A model generated the notes under the pieces. That model searched no databases and was not told the origin of the DNA. It saw only the letters and a list, made by a program, of their open reading frames with translations. 64,000 nt of DNA from Cytobacillus oceanisediminis 2691 (GTDB lineage: Bacteria; Bacillota; Bacilli; Bacillales; Cytobacillaceae). This document shows positions 7,510 through 16,277 of the stretch, in pieces (the stretch's first letter is position 1; every line of letters starts with the position of its first letter). The stretch covers positions 469,197 to 533,196 of the forward strand of contig NZ_VEEP01000002.1 of the NCBI RefSeq assembly GCF_007678455.1, given 5' to 3'. The position numbers and the translations under genes were made by a program.

Positions 7510-8256
7510 TTATTTTTCAAAATACGCTTTCAATGTTTTTTCCATTGCGGCTTTATTTTCAGCGAACTGGCGGTGACGGTGGCCATTCCCTCCTGATGGG
7601 TGCGGAAAACCACTTAGGATGCTTTCAGGTGAAAGGCGGTTGTTGGCAGCCAGAAACGCTAGTACCTTTTCGACGTTCACTCCTAAAGGTATGATCAAAG
7701 GATTTTTCAGGCTTTCAATTTCCCTTGCGAATCCTTGTAGGATATAGTCCCTCAGCAATTCAGTCTTCAGGATGTTCGGGGTCGAGCCACTGTAATTCTT
7801 TCCTTTGTGAAAAACAGGATAGGTAATGACTGATGTAGTATGTACCAGGCTGCTTGCCTCTCCAAACAATTCGCTGGTTGACGACAGCCCAAGATGTTTA
7901 TGTAAATTCAGTTCATCGAGCATCGTAATCAGATTTTTCCTCATCGGCCCTTCAAAGCTCGAATTTTTCTTCACTTCATGAAGAATTGTTTCGTTTTCCG
8001 TTTCCTGGCCTTTAAAATCCAACACGGTTGAATAGGATTTTTTCATCTGGTGCAAGCCAGGGGTGATCCCCGCAATCACCACCTGAGCATGCTCATTCAC
8101 ATGTTCAAAAGGTGCATAATAGATTTCCAGCTGCTTCTTTTCATCCTTATCCAGCAAAAAGGACTCACTGATGAGAGCCTCATCCTCTAAAGGAAGTGAT
8201 AAGGATTGAATTTCCTCTTTAAAACTATTAAATTTCGAAAAAGCTGCAATTGCCAA
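7510..8256 (-). CDS. Uracil-DNA-glycosylase-superfamily protein
   Basis: The 248-residue protein shows the two marks of the UDG fold: a GITPG-type motif near residue 63 (family motif 1, GxxPG) and GFPHPSGGNGHR near residue 217 (HPS motif 2, which holds the DNA in true glycosylases). Motif 1 lacks the usual Asp or Asn that activates water, so activity on uracil is doubtful and it may act on another substrate. The start is TTG, with GGGGG 9 bases upstream; the frame opens at the same place as the promoter region. It is probably in an operon with 7061-7495. Confidence 0.6.
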   Translation of the reverse strand: MAIAAFSKFNSFKEEIQSLSLPLEDEALISESFLLDKDEKKQLEIYYAPFEHVNEHAQVVIAGITPGLHQMKKSYSTVLDFKGQETENETILHEVKKNSSFEGPMRKNLITMLDELNLHKHLGLSSTSELFGEASSLVHTTSVITYPVFHKGKNYSGSTPNILKTELLRDYILQGFAREIESLKNPLIIPLGVNVEKVLAFLAANNRLSPESILSGFPHPSGGNGHRHRQFAENKAAMEKTLKAYFEK

Positions 8257-8394
8257 GACGGTTTACCCCCAAGCTCTCAAGTTGTTTTCCATTATACATG
8301 ATTGATAGAGCCATTTAAGGCGGATGAATAATTTAAAATTGGTAAGAAAGCACCTGCCAATTCTCAACAGACAAGTGCTTCTTTCCGCTAAGGT

Positions 8395-9027
8395 TTACTC
8401 ATTCTCCTCCATATCATCCGGGAACACAATCTGATCAAATTCTTCGCCGGTCGCCTGGTCCTTGACCTTAATCGTCACTTTATAATCATCTTTGTCAGCA
8501 CCATTGAACAGCTGATAGTAGGCTCCGGAAATACCAAGGCCGAATACCGCAAAGCCATCCATGCTATTTTCATAGGTTTTTTTATCTACTTCCAGGGTAA
8601 ATTCAGAGAAGGTTTTATTGTGATTCACATCCTTGATTGAAGCAAAGTCCCCACTCGTCTTCATTTCCTCAAGTGATTCCTGGATGCCTGTTTCAAGCTC
8701 CTTCATCATTTCTTTATGCTTGGATTTGGACATCTTGTAGGTGACGGAACCATCGTCATTCTTGATGACTTCCTTGACGCCTTCCGCTTTCACTTCCTCA
8801 ATGGCACTGTCAATGTCTTCACCTTCAAACATCGATGCAGGTAAGGTCACTTCCACGTTAAAAAGGCCTTTATCCACCTCGACTGAACCTTCATCTTCTG
8901 CTTTGGCTTTATCCCCTTTTCCAGTCTGTTCCGTTTTAGTCGCTTGCCCACTTACTTTTCCCTCTGATGAACATGCTGCAAGCAAGGCGCTAAGTGTTAA
9001 AAGTAACACAAGTACTAGTTTATTCAT
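8395..9027 (-). CDS. Lipoprotein of unknown function
   Basis: The 210-residue protein has a lipoprotein signal with lipobox LAAC (Cys19), a Lys/Glu-rich linker, and a folded part that begins FNVEVTLPASMFEGED. The charged KMSKSKHKEMMKELE stretch near residue 100 looks helical. It would be anchored to the outside of the membrane. AGGAGGAG precedes the ATG. It follows another lipoprotein gene by 26 bases, and the two form a likely operon. It resembles the many Bacillus lipoproteins with no assigned role. Confidence 0.7.
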   Translation of the reverse strand: MNKLVLVLLLTLSALLAACSSEGKVSGQATKTEQTGKGDKAKAEDEGSVEVDKGLFNVEVTLPASMFEGEDIDSAIEEVKAEGVKEVIKNDDGSVTYKMSKSKHKEMMKELETGIQESLEEMKTSGDFASIKDVNHNKTFSEFTLEVDKKTYENSMDGFAVFGLGISGAYYQLFNGADKDDYKVTIKVKDQATGEEFDQIVFPDDMEENE

Positions 9028-9053
9028 GTCAATCTCCTCCTGTTGTGATATCC

Positions 9054-9668
9054 TTACTTCAATTTGATTTCGAACTCGTACTCCTTGGTCTCAGCTTCAA
9101 AATCATCTTCGTCACCCTGGTGCCCGGTAAAACTCATCTTGATCCATTCAATTGCTTCGGCATTACCTCGTTCCAGGTACCAGATGATATTTCCTTCTTT
9201 AATTACACCTTTATCAATTTCTCCTCCAATAGAATCAGACACCCACATATCAGGCATGTCGATCTGTTCACCAGTACTTGTAACCAAAACAGCCTGGTCT
9301 GGATAAAAAGTGAACTTTCCATCTGTCGTATTTTCCATCCTGAACTTTACTCCAACCGCAGAGGCATTAGCATTTTCATCATCCATAGTGGGGGCTTTAT
9401 CACTCACAACGACCTTTTGGACTTCCAATTTCAGTCCATTATAATCATCAGACCATTTGGCGTTATCATAATATGTCCAAATATCTTCCGCCTTTTCTTC
9501 TTCCTCATCTTCTTGATCCTCATCAGCTTTTGATGCCTTATCCCCTGTCTTCGCTTCCGCCTTGTTTGTATCATTCTTTTCCAGCTCATTCTTTGCCGAA
9601 TCTGCTCCACAGGCAGCCAACATGACCATCAGAAAAATGGTTCCTAAAACCAAAAACATCTTTTTCAT
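9054..9668 (-). CDS. Lipoprotein with DUF4352-like domain
   Basis: The 204-residue protein has lipobox LAAC (Cys20) followed by a highly acidic, low-complexity linker (EDQEDEEEEKAED near residue 55). A C-terminal beta-rich domain shows the VxVKFRMENTTDGKFTFYPDQAVLV pattern near residues 108-130, typical of DUF4352-type extracellular immunoglobulin-like modules. Such proteins are surface lipoproteins of unclear role. AAGGAGGATGAACTGGA precedes the ATG. It is the first gene of the two-lipoprotein operon. The 52-bp tandem repeats lie directly upstream of it. Confidence 0.65.
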   Translation of the reverse strand: MKKMFLVLGTIFLMVMLAACGADSAKNELEKNDTNKAEAKTGDKASKADEDQEDEEEEKAEDIWTYYDNAKWSDDYNGLKLEVQKVVVSDKAPTMDDENANASAVGVKFRMENTTDGKFTFYPDQAVLVTSTGEQIDMPDMWVSDSIGGEIDKGVIKEGNIIWYLERGNAEAIEWIKMSFTGHQGDEDDFEAETKEYEFEIKLK

Positions 9669-9771
9669 TCCAGTTCATCCTCCTTGTATTAAATGGGTTA
9701 ATCAATTGATAAAGTCATTTTACAACGTTTTTCCAGCCCACCCTTACCAAAAACGGGAAGGGTCACAAATC

Positions 9772-9972
9772 TGCGACCGTAAGTGATGACTCTTCTTCTC
9801 TTTGGGCGCAAAACCTCGAAAGGTGTGACCGTATTTGACAACGATCCTTTTTTTCGGGCGCAGAACCACGAAAGCTGCGACCGTATTTGATAACGATCCT
9901 TCTTTTCGGGCACAGAACCCTGAAAGCTGCGACCTTAGTTGACAACGCCCCTTCTTTTTGGGCGCAGAAAAT
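9772..9972. repeat. Four tandem copies of a 52-bp minisatellite
   Basis: Units start at 9772, 9824, 9876 and 9928 with TGYGACC. Each contains a GACAACGATCCTTYTTTT-type core and ends GGGCGCAGAACC..GAAAG. Units 2 and 3 are the most alike; the last is cut short near 9972. Because 52 is not a multiple of 3, reading frames across the array change phase in each unit, and several short open frames over it are artefacts. The array lies between the WYL regulator and the lipoprotein operon. Confidence 0.85.
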
Positions 9973-9999
9973 AGAAAAACACCTGCGAGATTGCAGGTG

Positions 10000-11016
10000 T
10001 TACTGATACACTTTATAAAACCTTTCAACCTCTTCTTTTATTCTTTCCACAAGTGTTGGCGGGGTCATGACCTTGGCATCGCTGCCCCAGGTCATCAGCC
10101 ACCTGACGAGTCCATCGCTGATGATGGCTTGGGTGGAAATCCTGAATTTATCGTCTCCGACTGGGCGAATATTTACGCCGCGTCCGAACCGGTCAATCAC
10201 GACATTGATTAAATCCGCGTTAAACTCGATCTCGACCAGCGCTTCTTCCCCGGAATACATATGAAACAATTTTTCAGTATACTTCGAGACATCAAACCCC
10301 GGATCCGGGACAAAGGTTTCCTCCAGGGCCGCAACCTCTCTCATCCGGTCAACACGGTAATGGCGGATTTCCTCAGTCGGCAGGAATTCACCAATCAAAT
10401 AATAAAAGTTATTATGCCACACAAGCGCATATGGCTTTAGCTGATAAAAATTACCGTTATTGCTCAGCTTGAATTTCTTTTCCAGGTTATATCGTCCATA
10501 TTTGAACTGAATATAACGGTTTTCAAGAATCGCCGTGTGTAGCATATGAATTGAATATTTAATTTTCGTATTTTCATTCTTGGAGTTCTCGGATAAAACA
10601 ATCCGATTCCCCAGTTGCTTAGCCTGATGGATGCTTGTCAGCAGCTTGATTTTATCCACCAAATCCTCGGTTTCCTTGGTGGAAATAAATTTCGCGGATG
10701 AAACCGCATCGATCAGCAGGCGCAGCTCATGGATTTCAAACAACCGCTGCTGATGGCTGTAGTACTTCTCCACCCCGTCCTTCTCCTGGTTCACCGTCAC
10801 ATCAAATAAATCGGACTCCTCCAACTCCTTCAAATCATCACGAATTGCCTTTTTTCCGGCATGAATCATAAACTCTTCGTAAAATAAATCCAGAATCCCA
10901 TCCAATTTAAATTGGTTTTCTTCATCTGTATATTTTCTTAACACTTCCTGTAGTTTAATCAGCCGTTGTTTGGAGGAAAGTTTAGTCGTAACAACCTCAT
11001 CCTGTTTTGTGCTCAA
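10000..11016 (-). CDS. WYL-domain transcriptional regulator
   Basis: The 338-residue protein has an N-terminal winged-helix-like region (residues about 18-80, with an HAGKKAIRDDLKELEESDLF recognition segment). A WYL domain follows at about residues 160-240 (YIQFKYGRYNLEKK, then PYALVWHNNFYYLIGE, then HYRVDRM) and a WCX-type C-terminal part. WYL proteins sense nucleic acids or small ligands and control DNA repair and defence genes among others. The start is TTG with AAAGGAGTG upstream. The array of 52-bp repeats begins just after its stop codon. Its target is unknown. Confidence 0.85.
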   Translation of the reverse strand: MSTKQDEVVTTKLSSKQRLIKLQEVLRKYTDEENQFKLDGILDLFYEEFMIHAGKKAIRDDLKELEESDLFDVTVNQEKDGVEKYYSHQQRLFEIHELRLLIDAVSSAKFISTKETEDLVDKIKLLTSIHQAKQLGNRIVLSENSKNENTKIKYSIHMLHTAILENRYIQFKYGRYNLEKKFKLSNNGNFYQLKPYALVWHNNFYYLIGEFLPTEEIRHYRVDRMREVAALEETFVPDPGFDVSKYTEKLFHMYSGEEALVEIEFNADLINVVIDRFGRGVNIRPVGDDKFRISTQAIISDGLVRWLMTWGSDAKVMTPPTLVERIKEEVERFYKVYQ

Positions 11017-11144
11017 CGATAACTCACTCCTTTATGTTTGCTCCGTCGTATAATTGTCAATATTAGGATAACATGATTCAACTGAATTTTTTCAGCTTTT
11101 TTCCATTTACCTTCACACATTAAGACCTCCCCAACAGCAATAGA

Positions 11145-11176
11145 AAAAGCAATGGAATTTAGTCTCCATTGCTTTT
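11145..11176 (-). terminator. Terminator of the oxidoreductase gene
   Basis: AAAAGCAATGGA and TCCATTGCTTTT make a 12-base perfect stem followed on the minus strand by TTCTATT. A near copy of the same hairpin lies at 61073-61103. Confidence 0.8.
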
Positions 11177-11275
11177 ATGATCATCCTATTAATTTTTATA
11201 GCCAAAGCTTCCCATTGTTAGTCACCGCGCAATGAGGATACAAAGACGTTTTTCACGTCCTCCTAATTTCCCTAT

Positions 11276-12268
11276 TCACCACCACTCACCCGGATACTTC
11301 AATCCCCACTGCCCCCTGATTTCATCCATCAGCTTCATGATTTTCAAGGATTCATCAAGCGGCACGACTGGGCTTTCTAACAGTCCTTGATTCAGGCATC
11401 TTCCTACTTCTTCTATTTCAAATGCATATCCTGCTGATTGCCGGTCATCCTTGAATGTCTCTGCTTCCTCACCATTCTTATATAAGCAGGCAGATTTGGC
11501 ACTATGGAAAGATGGAATTCGAATAGATCCTTCTGTTCCATAGATGTGAGCTTCATTCGTTAAATCAATCCGGAATGCCCCATTGAGGGTAGCGGTTTTT
11601 CCAGAAGGATAGGACATGAGAATGGAAAACTGTTCATCGACACCCGTTTCACCAATATGTGCCGTACTCAAGATTTTCTCTGGGTTGGTTCCGAAGATCA
11701 TGGTTGCAAAGGTTACTGGATAAATCCCTACATCAAGCAAGGCCCCTCCACCAAGGGCCGGATTCAGCAATCGGCGCTCGGGTTCCCACGGTGCACGGAA
11801 GCCAAAATCCGCTTTCACCATCAGGACTTCACCAATCTCCCCGCTGTCGATCCATTCTCTCACTTTTAAAATCGGCGGCAGGAACTTTGTCCACATTGCC
11901 TCCATCAAGAAAAGCTTTTGCTCTCTGGCAAACTGAATGACTTCTTCCAGCTCTCCGCTATTGATGGTAAAAGGCTTCTCGCAAAGCACAGCCTTGCCAG
12001 CACGAAGACAGGCCATTGCATTTTCTTTGTGAAAAGGATGCGGCGTCGCAATGTAAATGGCATCGACATCCGGATCCTGCACCAGTTCTTCGTAGCTTCC
12101 ATAAGCCCTGGCAATGCCATGCTCCTCCGCAAACTTTTCCGCACTCTCTTTTGTACGAGAACCAACTGCAAGCTTCTCGGTATTTTTAGCAAACTCTAAA
12201 TCCCTCGCGAATGCACTGGCGATTCCACCTGTTCCTAAAATCCCCCACTTGATCACTTTTCCGCCCAT
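11276..12268 (-). CDS. Gfo/Idh/MocA-family NAD(P)-dependent oxidoreductase
   Basis: The product has 330 residues. The N-terminal Rossmann fold carries VIKWGILGTGGIASAFA (GxGxxA NAD(P) motif) and the family signature CEKPFTIN near residue 100 with the conserved Lys. The C-terminal alpha/beta domain includes GGGALLDVGIYPV. These enzymes oxidise or reduce sugars, inositols and trans-dihydrodiols; this subgroup (MEAMWTKFLP, GGGALLDVG) resembles dihydrodiol or glucose-fructose oxidoreductase-like members. The substrate cannot be assigned. ATG at 12268 is chosen because AAGGAG lies 12 bases upstream; a TTG at 12280 abuts that site. It stands alone. Confidence 0.85.
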   Translation of the reverse strand: MGGKVIKWGILGTGGIASAFARDLEFAKNTEKLAVGSRTKESAEKFAEEHGIARAYGSYEELVQDPDVDAIYIATPHPFHKENAMACLRAGKAVLCEKPFTINSGELEEVIQFAREQKLFLMEAMWTKFLPPILKVREWIDSGEIGEVLMVKADFGFRAPWEPERRLLNPALGGGALLDVGIYPVTFATMIFGTNPEKILSTAHIGETGVDEQFSILMSYPSGKTATLNGAFRIDLTNEAHIYGTEGSIRIPSFHSAKSACLYKNGEEAETFKDDRQSAGYAFEIEEVGRCLNQGLLESPVVPLDESLKIMKLMDEIRGQWGLKYPGEWW

Positions 12269-12486
12269 AGTTTCATCCAACTCCTTAAGTATCTAGTAGC
12301 CCAATTGGGATCAAACCTTGTTCGTCCATTATACTATTAAGTTTTTTCACAAGGACACCGGGAAGGTTTTTGCTGTCCGCTTGCTCTTTTAGAGTAAAGC
12401 TGGGAACTTCCCTATAACTCATCAAGTCTAAGGAAGGCTCTCATTGGAAAGAATTCTACTAAAAGCTAGAAGAGGTTTTTTCAGAA

Positions 12487-13002
12487 ATGTATTTATTAGT
12501 GGTTATTGTTGTTTATATCATATTTGCAATAAAATTCGTTAAGTGGAAAAAGTGGAAAGAGTACTACCCAACAATTCAGTTCTATATTATCTGTAACCTT
12601 CTGTATAACTTCCTCTTCTATCAACATACTTTATGGAAGTATAAAGCTGTTACAGTAGACTGGTTAAACCACACTCTGATCGAGATTGCCTTCACATTTT
12701 TCATTATCCCTGTCGTCTTGATGCTTTATCTTGAATATTTTCCAAAAGAAAAAGGCAGAGGATTTTTGTATTTGATGGTCTGGGTGGCCTATTTCTCTGT
12801 GATTGAATATCTGTTTAAAACAAAGGGACTCTTTGTTTATGAAAATGGCTGGAGTACCTGGTGGTCTTTATTGTTTAACATCATAACGTTTACTGTCATT
12901 CGGATCCACTACAAAAACGCTCTGGCAGCATTCCTAGTGTCGGCACCCATTATTGCGATTCTCCTTTTGTTTTTTCATCCAGCGTTACATGATTTGAAAT
13001 AG
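12487..13002 (+). CDS. CBO0543-type integral membrane protein
   Basis: The 171-residue protein has about five membrane spans, with conserved features of the CBO0543 family of Firmicutes: NLLYNFLFY near residue 40, the central WLNHTLIE and the aromatic YENGWSTWWSL near residue 118. The function is unknown. GAAGAGG lies upstream of the ATG. It is followed 11 bases later by a 32-codon membrane peptide gene with an excellent ribosome site, probably in the same transcript. Confidence 0.75.
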   Translation: MYLLVVIVVYIIFAIKFVKWKKWKEYYPTIQFYIICNLLYNFLFYQHTLWKYKAVTVDWLNHTLIEIAFTFFIIPVVLMLYLEYFPKEKGRGFLYLMVWVAYFSVIEYLFKTKGLFVYENGWSTWWSLLFNIITFTVIRIHYKNALAAFLVSAPIIAILLLFFHPALHDLK

Positions 13003-13013
13003 GAGGTGATTCG

Positions 13014-13112
13014 ATGGATTCACTGTCCACCCCCTTATTCCTGTTTCTACTGTTTTCCATATACATAGGCATGGCTCTTTACCTGGAGAAACTGAGGAGG
13101 AGAAAAAAATAA
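13014..13112 (+). CDS. Small single-span membrane protein (32 residues)
   Basis: The ATG follows a perfect AGGAGGTGAT ribosome site at 13001-13010, directly after the CBO0543-family stop. The product is one hydrophobic helix (STPLFLFLLFSIYIGMALYL) ending in the basic tail EKLRRRKK, so it should sit in the membrane with its C-terminus inside. It is too short for most gene finders. A terminator-like hairpin follows at once. The role is unknown; a partner of the preceding membrane protein is possible. Confidence 0.65.
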   Translation: MDSLSTPLFLFLLFSIYIGMALYLEKLRRRKK

Positions 13113-13113
13113 A

Positions 13114-13140
13114 AGGTTCCGCTGTCTCAGCAGGAAACCT
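13114..13140 (+). terminator. Terminator-like hairpin
   Basis: AGGTTCC-GCTG and CAGC-AGGAAACCT pair imperfectly after the small membrane gene. The GGTTCCGCTGTC part matches the GGGACGGTTC repeat family listed elsewhere. Confidence 0.5.
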
Positions 13141-13196
13141 AAATAGTTATTCTTGTATAGACCTGAAATCGTCGCAGGTCTCATTTTCACCCATGG

Positions 13197-14402
13197 TTAT
13201 TCCTCTAATTGCAGCTGATACCCCTGGCTCTTTAGAGTCTTATAAAGCTGCTCGATATGTGCATGGTCTTTTGTTTCTACTGAGATTTCCACCAGCGCAT
13301 AACCCGGATAGATATGCTTGCCGATCCGGTGCAGATTGACAAATTGCACGTTCGCGTCCATCTCGGTTACGGAACTTAACACTCTTTGTAATTCTCCAGG
13401 CTTATCTTTTAAGGTCATCGTAAAATGTGCAAATCTTCCTGATTCAACCAACCCGCGTTCAATAATTCGGGAGATGAAATTGACATCTACATTTCCCCCG
13501 CTTAAAATTGCAGCAATCTTCTTGCCGCTAAGATTCGCCTTGTCATATAGCAATGCTGCAAGCGGGCTTGCCCCCGATCCTTCAACCAGCAGTTTGTTCC
13601 TCTCCAGGACGAGAAGCATGGTCCTGGCGATTTCCATTTCATCCACACAAAAAATGCCATCTACATACTCTCTAATGATCTCAAAAGTCTTCTGCCCGGG
13701 TTTCTGGACAGCAATTCCATCTGCCATTGTGGGAGCAGCTTCAACAGCAACTGGCCGGTTTTCTTTTAATGACTGTTTCATGCTCGGACAAGCAAGTGTC
13801 TGGACTCCATATACCTTAATTTCAGGATTCTTCTCCTTTACCGCCATCGCAACACCTGCTATAAGGCCGCCACCGCCAACAGGGCAGATGATCGCCTCAA
13901 CGTCTGGAAGTTGATCAAGAATCTCTAATCCCACTGTTCCCTGCCCGGCAATGACTGCCTCATCATCAAAGGCATGGATAAAAGTAGCGCCTAGCTTGTC
14001 TTTCAGCTCCAGTGCATAGGCCAGAGCTTCATCAAAAACGGCACCTTCCAGGATGACTTCGGCACCATATTGCCGCGTTGCCAGTACTTTGCTAAGTGGA
14101 GCCCCTTTCGGCATGACAATGGTACATGGAATGCCAAGCATCTGGCTCGAATACGCAACACCCTGAGCATGGTTTCCCGCAGAAGCCGCCACCACTCCCT
14201 TTTGAAGCTCTTCAGGTGACAAAGAAATCAGTTTGTTATATGAGCCTCTCACCTTGAAGGAACCTGTCTTTTGCAGATTTTCAAGCTTCAAGAAAATTTC
14301 ATTATTCGAGAGGGTGCTAAATGTTTTAGAATAATCAAGAGGGGTCGAATGCACAATCCCCTTCATTTTTTCACGCGCTAAAATCACATCATCCAAATTC
14401 AT
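13197..14402 (-). CDS. Threonine ammonia-lyase (threonine dehydratase) with C-terminal ACT domain
   Basis: This 401-residue, PLP-dependent enzyme deaminates threonine to 2-oxobutanoate, feeding isoleucine synthesis or threonine breakdown. GSFKVRG holds the PLP lysine (Lys50), ASAGNHAQG binds the substrate, VGGGGLIAG the phosphate, and SGGN closes the catalytic part near residue 314. Residues about 330-401 form one ACT domain (FTMTLKDKPGELQRVL). Length and a single ACT domain match the TdcB/short-IlvA type more than the long E. coli IlvA. The ATG has a GGGGGCTTCACA leader. It is monocistronic, with no attenuator or T-box seen upstream. Confidence 0.9.
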   Translation of the reverse strand: MNLDDVILAREKMKGIVHSTPLDYSKTFSTLSNNEIFLKLENLQKTGSFKVRGSYNKLISLSPEELQKGVVAASAGNHAQGVAYSSQMLGIPCTIVMPKGAPLSKVLATRQYGAEVILEGAVFDEALAYALELKDKLGATFIHAFDDEAVIAGQGTVGLEILDQLPDVEAIICPVGGGGLIAGVAMAVKEKNPEIKVYGVQTLACPSMKQSLKENRPVAVEAAPTMADGIAVQKPGQKTFEIIREYVDGIFCVDEMEIARTMLLVLERNKLLVEGSGASPLAALLYDKANLSGKKIAAILSGGNVDVNFISRIIERGLVESGRFAHFTMTLKDKPGELQRVLSSVTEMDANVQFVNLHRIGKHIYPGYALVEISVETKDHAHIEQLYKTLKSQGYQLQLEE

Positions 14403-14549
14403 TGTGAAGCCCCCTGATCTCCATTCATTTTTTTATAGGTTGCTCAGGGAAAGGAAAAGTATGTAAAATGCTATTTGTGGGATGACTCGGTAAGAGATAG
14501 AGCCGCCCTTTGATAAAAGACAATAAAACATGAAATTGGTGGAACTTAT

Positions 14550-15224
14550 ATGGAAAACTATGTTAAAGCTTTATACCAGGCTGCTTTAAAACACCAGAAT
14601 GAAGAAGAAGCAATCAGGCTATCCAATTACATGCGGAATCAGTTCAGCTTTATTGGTTTGAGAGCGCCGCAGCTGAAAGAAGTATTCAAGCAGCACGTGA
14701 AGAATCATGGCTTGCCAGCTAAAGAAGAATTACACGAGGTCATCACTTCTCTCTGGGAGCTGGAAGAAAGAGAGATGCAGATGGCCGGTCTTCTCTTGTT
14801 GGATTTGATGAAGAAACAGTTCACAGAAGAGGATCTTTCCCTGTTAAAATACATCATCACGACCAAGCCCTGGTGGGACACGATCGACCATATTGCGAAA
14901 AAACATTTCGGTTATTATCTTGAAAAGTTCCCGCTTACCAGGCAGCCGATCGTCGACAGGTGGATTGCCTCCGAGAACATCTGGCTGATCCGTTCTTGCA
15001 TCTTATTCCAACTGGGATATAAAGAAAAAACGGACGTGGCTATGCTAGAGGATATCATCTCAAGAACATGCCACACCAAGGAATTCTTTATCAACAAAGC
15101 GATTGGCTGGGCATTAAGGGAGTACGCTAAACAAGACCCGGAGAAAGTGATCGAAATAACCAATACATATCCTCTGTCAAACTTGAGCCGGAGAGAAGCA
15201 TTGAAGCATTTGAAGGTAGATTAA
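14550..15224 (+). CDS. AlkD-like DNA alkylation repair protein (HEAT-repeat)
   Basis: The 224-residue all-helical protein belongs to the DNA alkylation repair enzyme family. Marks are the N-terminal SNYMRNQFSFIGLRAPQLKEVFK, the central KPWWDTIDHIAKKHFG, ENIWLIRSCILFQ, and the C-terminal FFINKAIGWALREYAKQDPE. AlkD-type enzymes remove bulky alkylated bases by trapping them without flipping. GGTGG lies 7 bases upstream of the ATG. A small membrane gene follows 19 bases after its stop. Confidence 0.85.
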   Translation: MENYVKALYQAALKHQNEEEAIRLSNYMRNQFSFIGLRAPQLKEVFKQHVKNHGLPAKEELHEVITSLWELEEREMQMAGLLLLDLMKKQFTEEDLSLLKYIITTKPWWDTIDHIAKKHFGYYLEKFPLTRQPIVDRWIASENIWLIRSCILFQLGYKEKTDVAMLEDIISRTCHTKEFFINKAIGWALREYAKQDPEKVIEITNTYPLSNLSRREALKHLKVD

Positions 15225-15243
15225 TTAGAGAGCTGGGGGATTC

Positions 15244-15537
15244 ATGAAAAAAGCAATTCTTTTGTTTATATTTTGGTTCCTCATCATTTTTTCCATCATT
15301 GCTCAGCTGTCTGATCGGTTCATTTACTGGCTGAGTCCAAACGCACTTTCTCTCATAGATGAAAGAATGACCTATACGTTTGTGCCTGTGCTGATCAATT
15401 TCTTCATTGTATTTTTACTGTGGAAAATAAGAGTTTCAAAATCTCTTTTCAATATGGTGTTAATCACCAACACTATTTTTTTCTTGTTTTATTTTTATTA
15501 TCAATATGGCGATACGGGCCTTGGAATAACAAGATAG
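15244..15537 (+). CDS. Small membrane protein, unknown
   Basis: The 97-residue product has three membrane spans (about residues 5-22, 45-62 and 70-88). GGGGG is suitably placed before the ATG. It follows the AlkD-like gene by 19 bases, so the two probably share a transcript that ends at the palindrome at 15561. The family is not recognised. Confidence 0.6.
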   Translation: MKKAILLFIFWFLIIFSIIAQLSDRFIYWLSPNALSLIDERMTYTFVPVLINFFIVFLLWKIRVSKSLFNMVLITNTIFFLFYFYYQYGDTGLGITR

Positions 15538-15560
15538 ATTTCAGGCCCATTAACGCCAAA

Positions 15561-15592
15561 AGGGAGCACAGGGTACGTCCCCCATGCTCCCT
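15561..15592. repeat. Dispersed palindrome, family 1, also serving as terminator
   Basis: AGGGAGCA and TGCTCCCT are perfect 8-base arms around an inner GGGTACGTCCC. It lies between two converging genes. Relatives occur at 18056, 50187, 55180 and 63148. Confidence 0.8.
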
Positions 15593-15599
15593 CTTCAAA

Positions 15600-16253
15600 T
15601 TATCCTCTTTTTTTCAAAGAAATAACCAGTGCCAGCAATCCTGCAATCAAAGCAGCGATCGAAAGGTAAAGCGGCAAATTGTTTGTTGCCGATTTTGCTT
15701 CCGTGTCATTTGCTAGGTCTCCAGCAGCATTGTGGTCTTTGGATGGCTCAGCTGCTGCAGCTCCATGTCCGTGATCCGAAGATCCATCAGCGGGATTTAC
15801 TGTTGTCACTGAAGCTGGCTTGTCTGCGTCAGGTGCCCCGATCCATTCCACTGTACTGCCATCGCTGTAGGTTTGATAGGCTTTCCAAACGATTTCAGTC
15901 GCTTCATCGCCAACTTTTCCCTGGATGTTGAATTGAACGAATTCAGTTGCTGACAGGCCTTTTTCTTCCGCTGCCCACACAACACTTGTTATTTTTCCAG
16001 TGTCATCTTTTTGCACTTCATATGTCCAGCCTGGTTTGTCTTCAAAGCGGGTGATGTTCACCTCTTCAGGGAATTTCACTTCCACTTTCGTCGTTTGGGC
16101 ATCCTCTTTTTCAGAAGGAACCCGGACAGTGAAGACTTCATAATTCCCTTGTGAAGTCTCCTGAGGCTGAACGGATACATGCGCGCTTGCCGCACCGGCA
16201 AAAAGTATGATTGCACCAATCATTGCGATCGTTAAGGTTAAAATTTTTTTCAT
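15600..16253 (-). CDS. ycnI: YcnI-family copper-binding membrane protein
   Basis: The 217-residue protein has a Sec signal peptide cut before the metal-binding N-terminal histidine (SAHVSVQPQETSQG). A YcnI beta-sandwich domain spans residues about 25-150 (GNYEVFTVRVPSEK, PGWTYEV), followed by a His/Asp-rich linker (DHGHG) and a C-terminal membrane anchor ending KKRG. YcnI of B. subtilis binds copper at the mature N-terminus and works with YcnJ in copper uptake or handling. The gene lies 24 bases downstream of ycnJ on the same strand. Confidence 0.9.
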   Translation of the reverse strand: MKKILTLTIAMIGAIILFAGAASAHVSVQPQETSQGNYEVFTVRVPSEKEDAQTTKVEVKFPEEVNITRFEDKPGWTYEVQKDDTGKITSVVWAAEEKGLSATEFVQFNIQGKVGDEATEIVWKAYQTYSDGSTVEWIGAPDADKPASVTTVNPADGSSDHGHGAAAAEPSKDHNAAGDLANDTEAKSATNNLPLYLSIAALIAGLLALVISLKKRG

Positions 16254-16277
16254 GATGGAATCTCCTATATCTTCATT

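Noticed and set aside
9698-10028. Three overlapping minus-strand frames of 60-94 codons over the 52-bp repeats
   Set aside because: They translate the same repeat in different phases, have no ribosome sites and share the sequence only because the unit is tandem.
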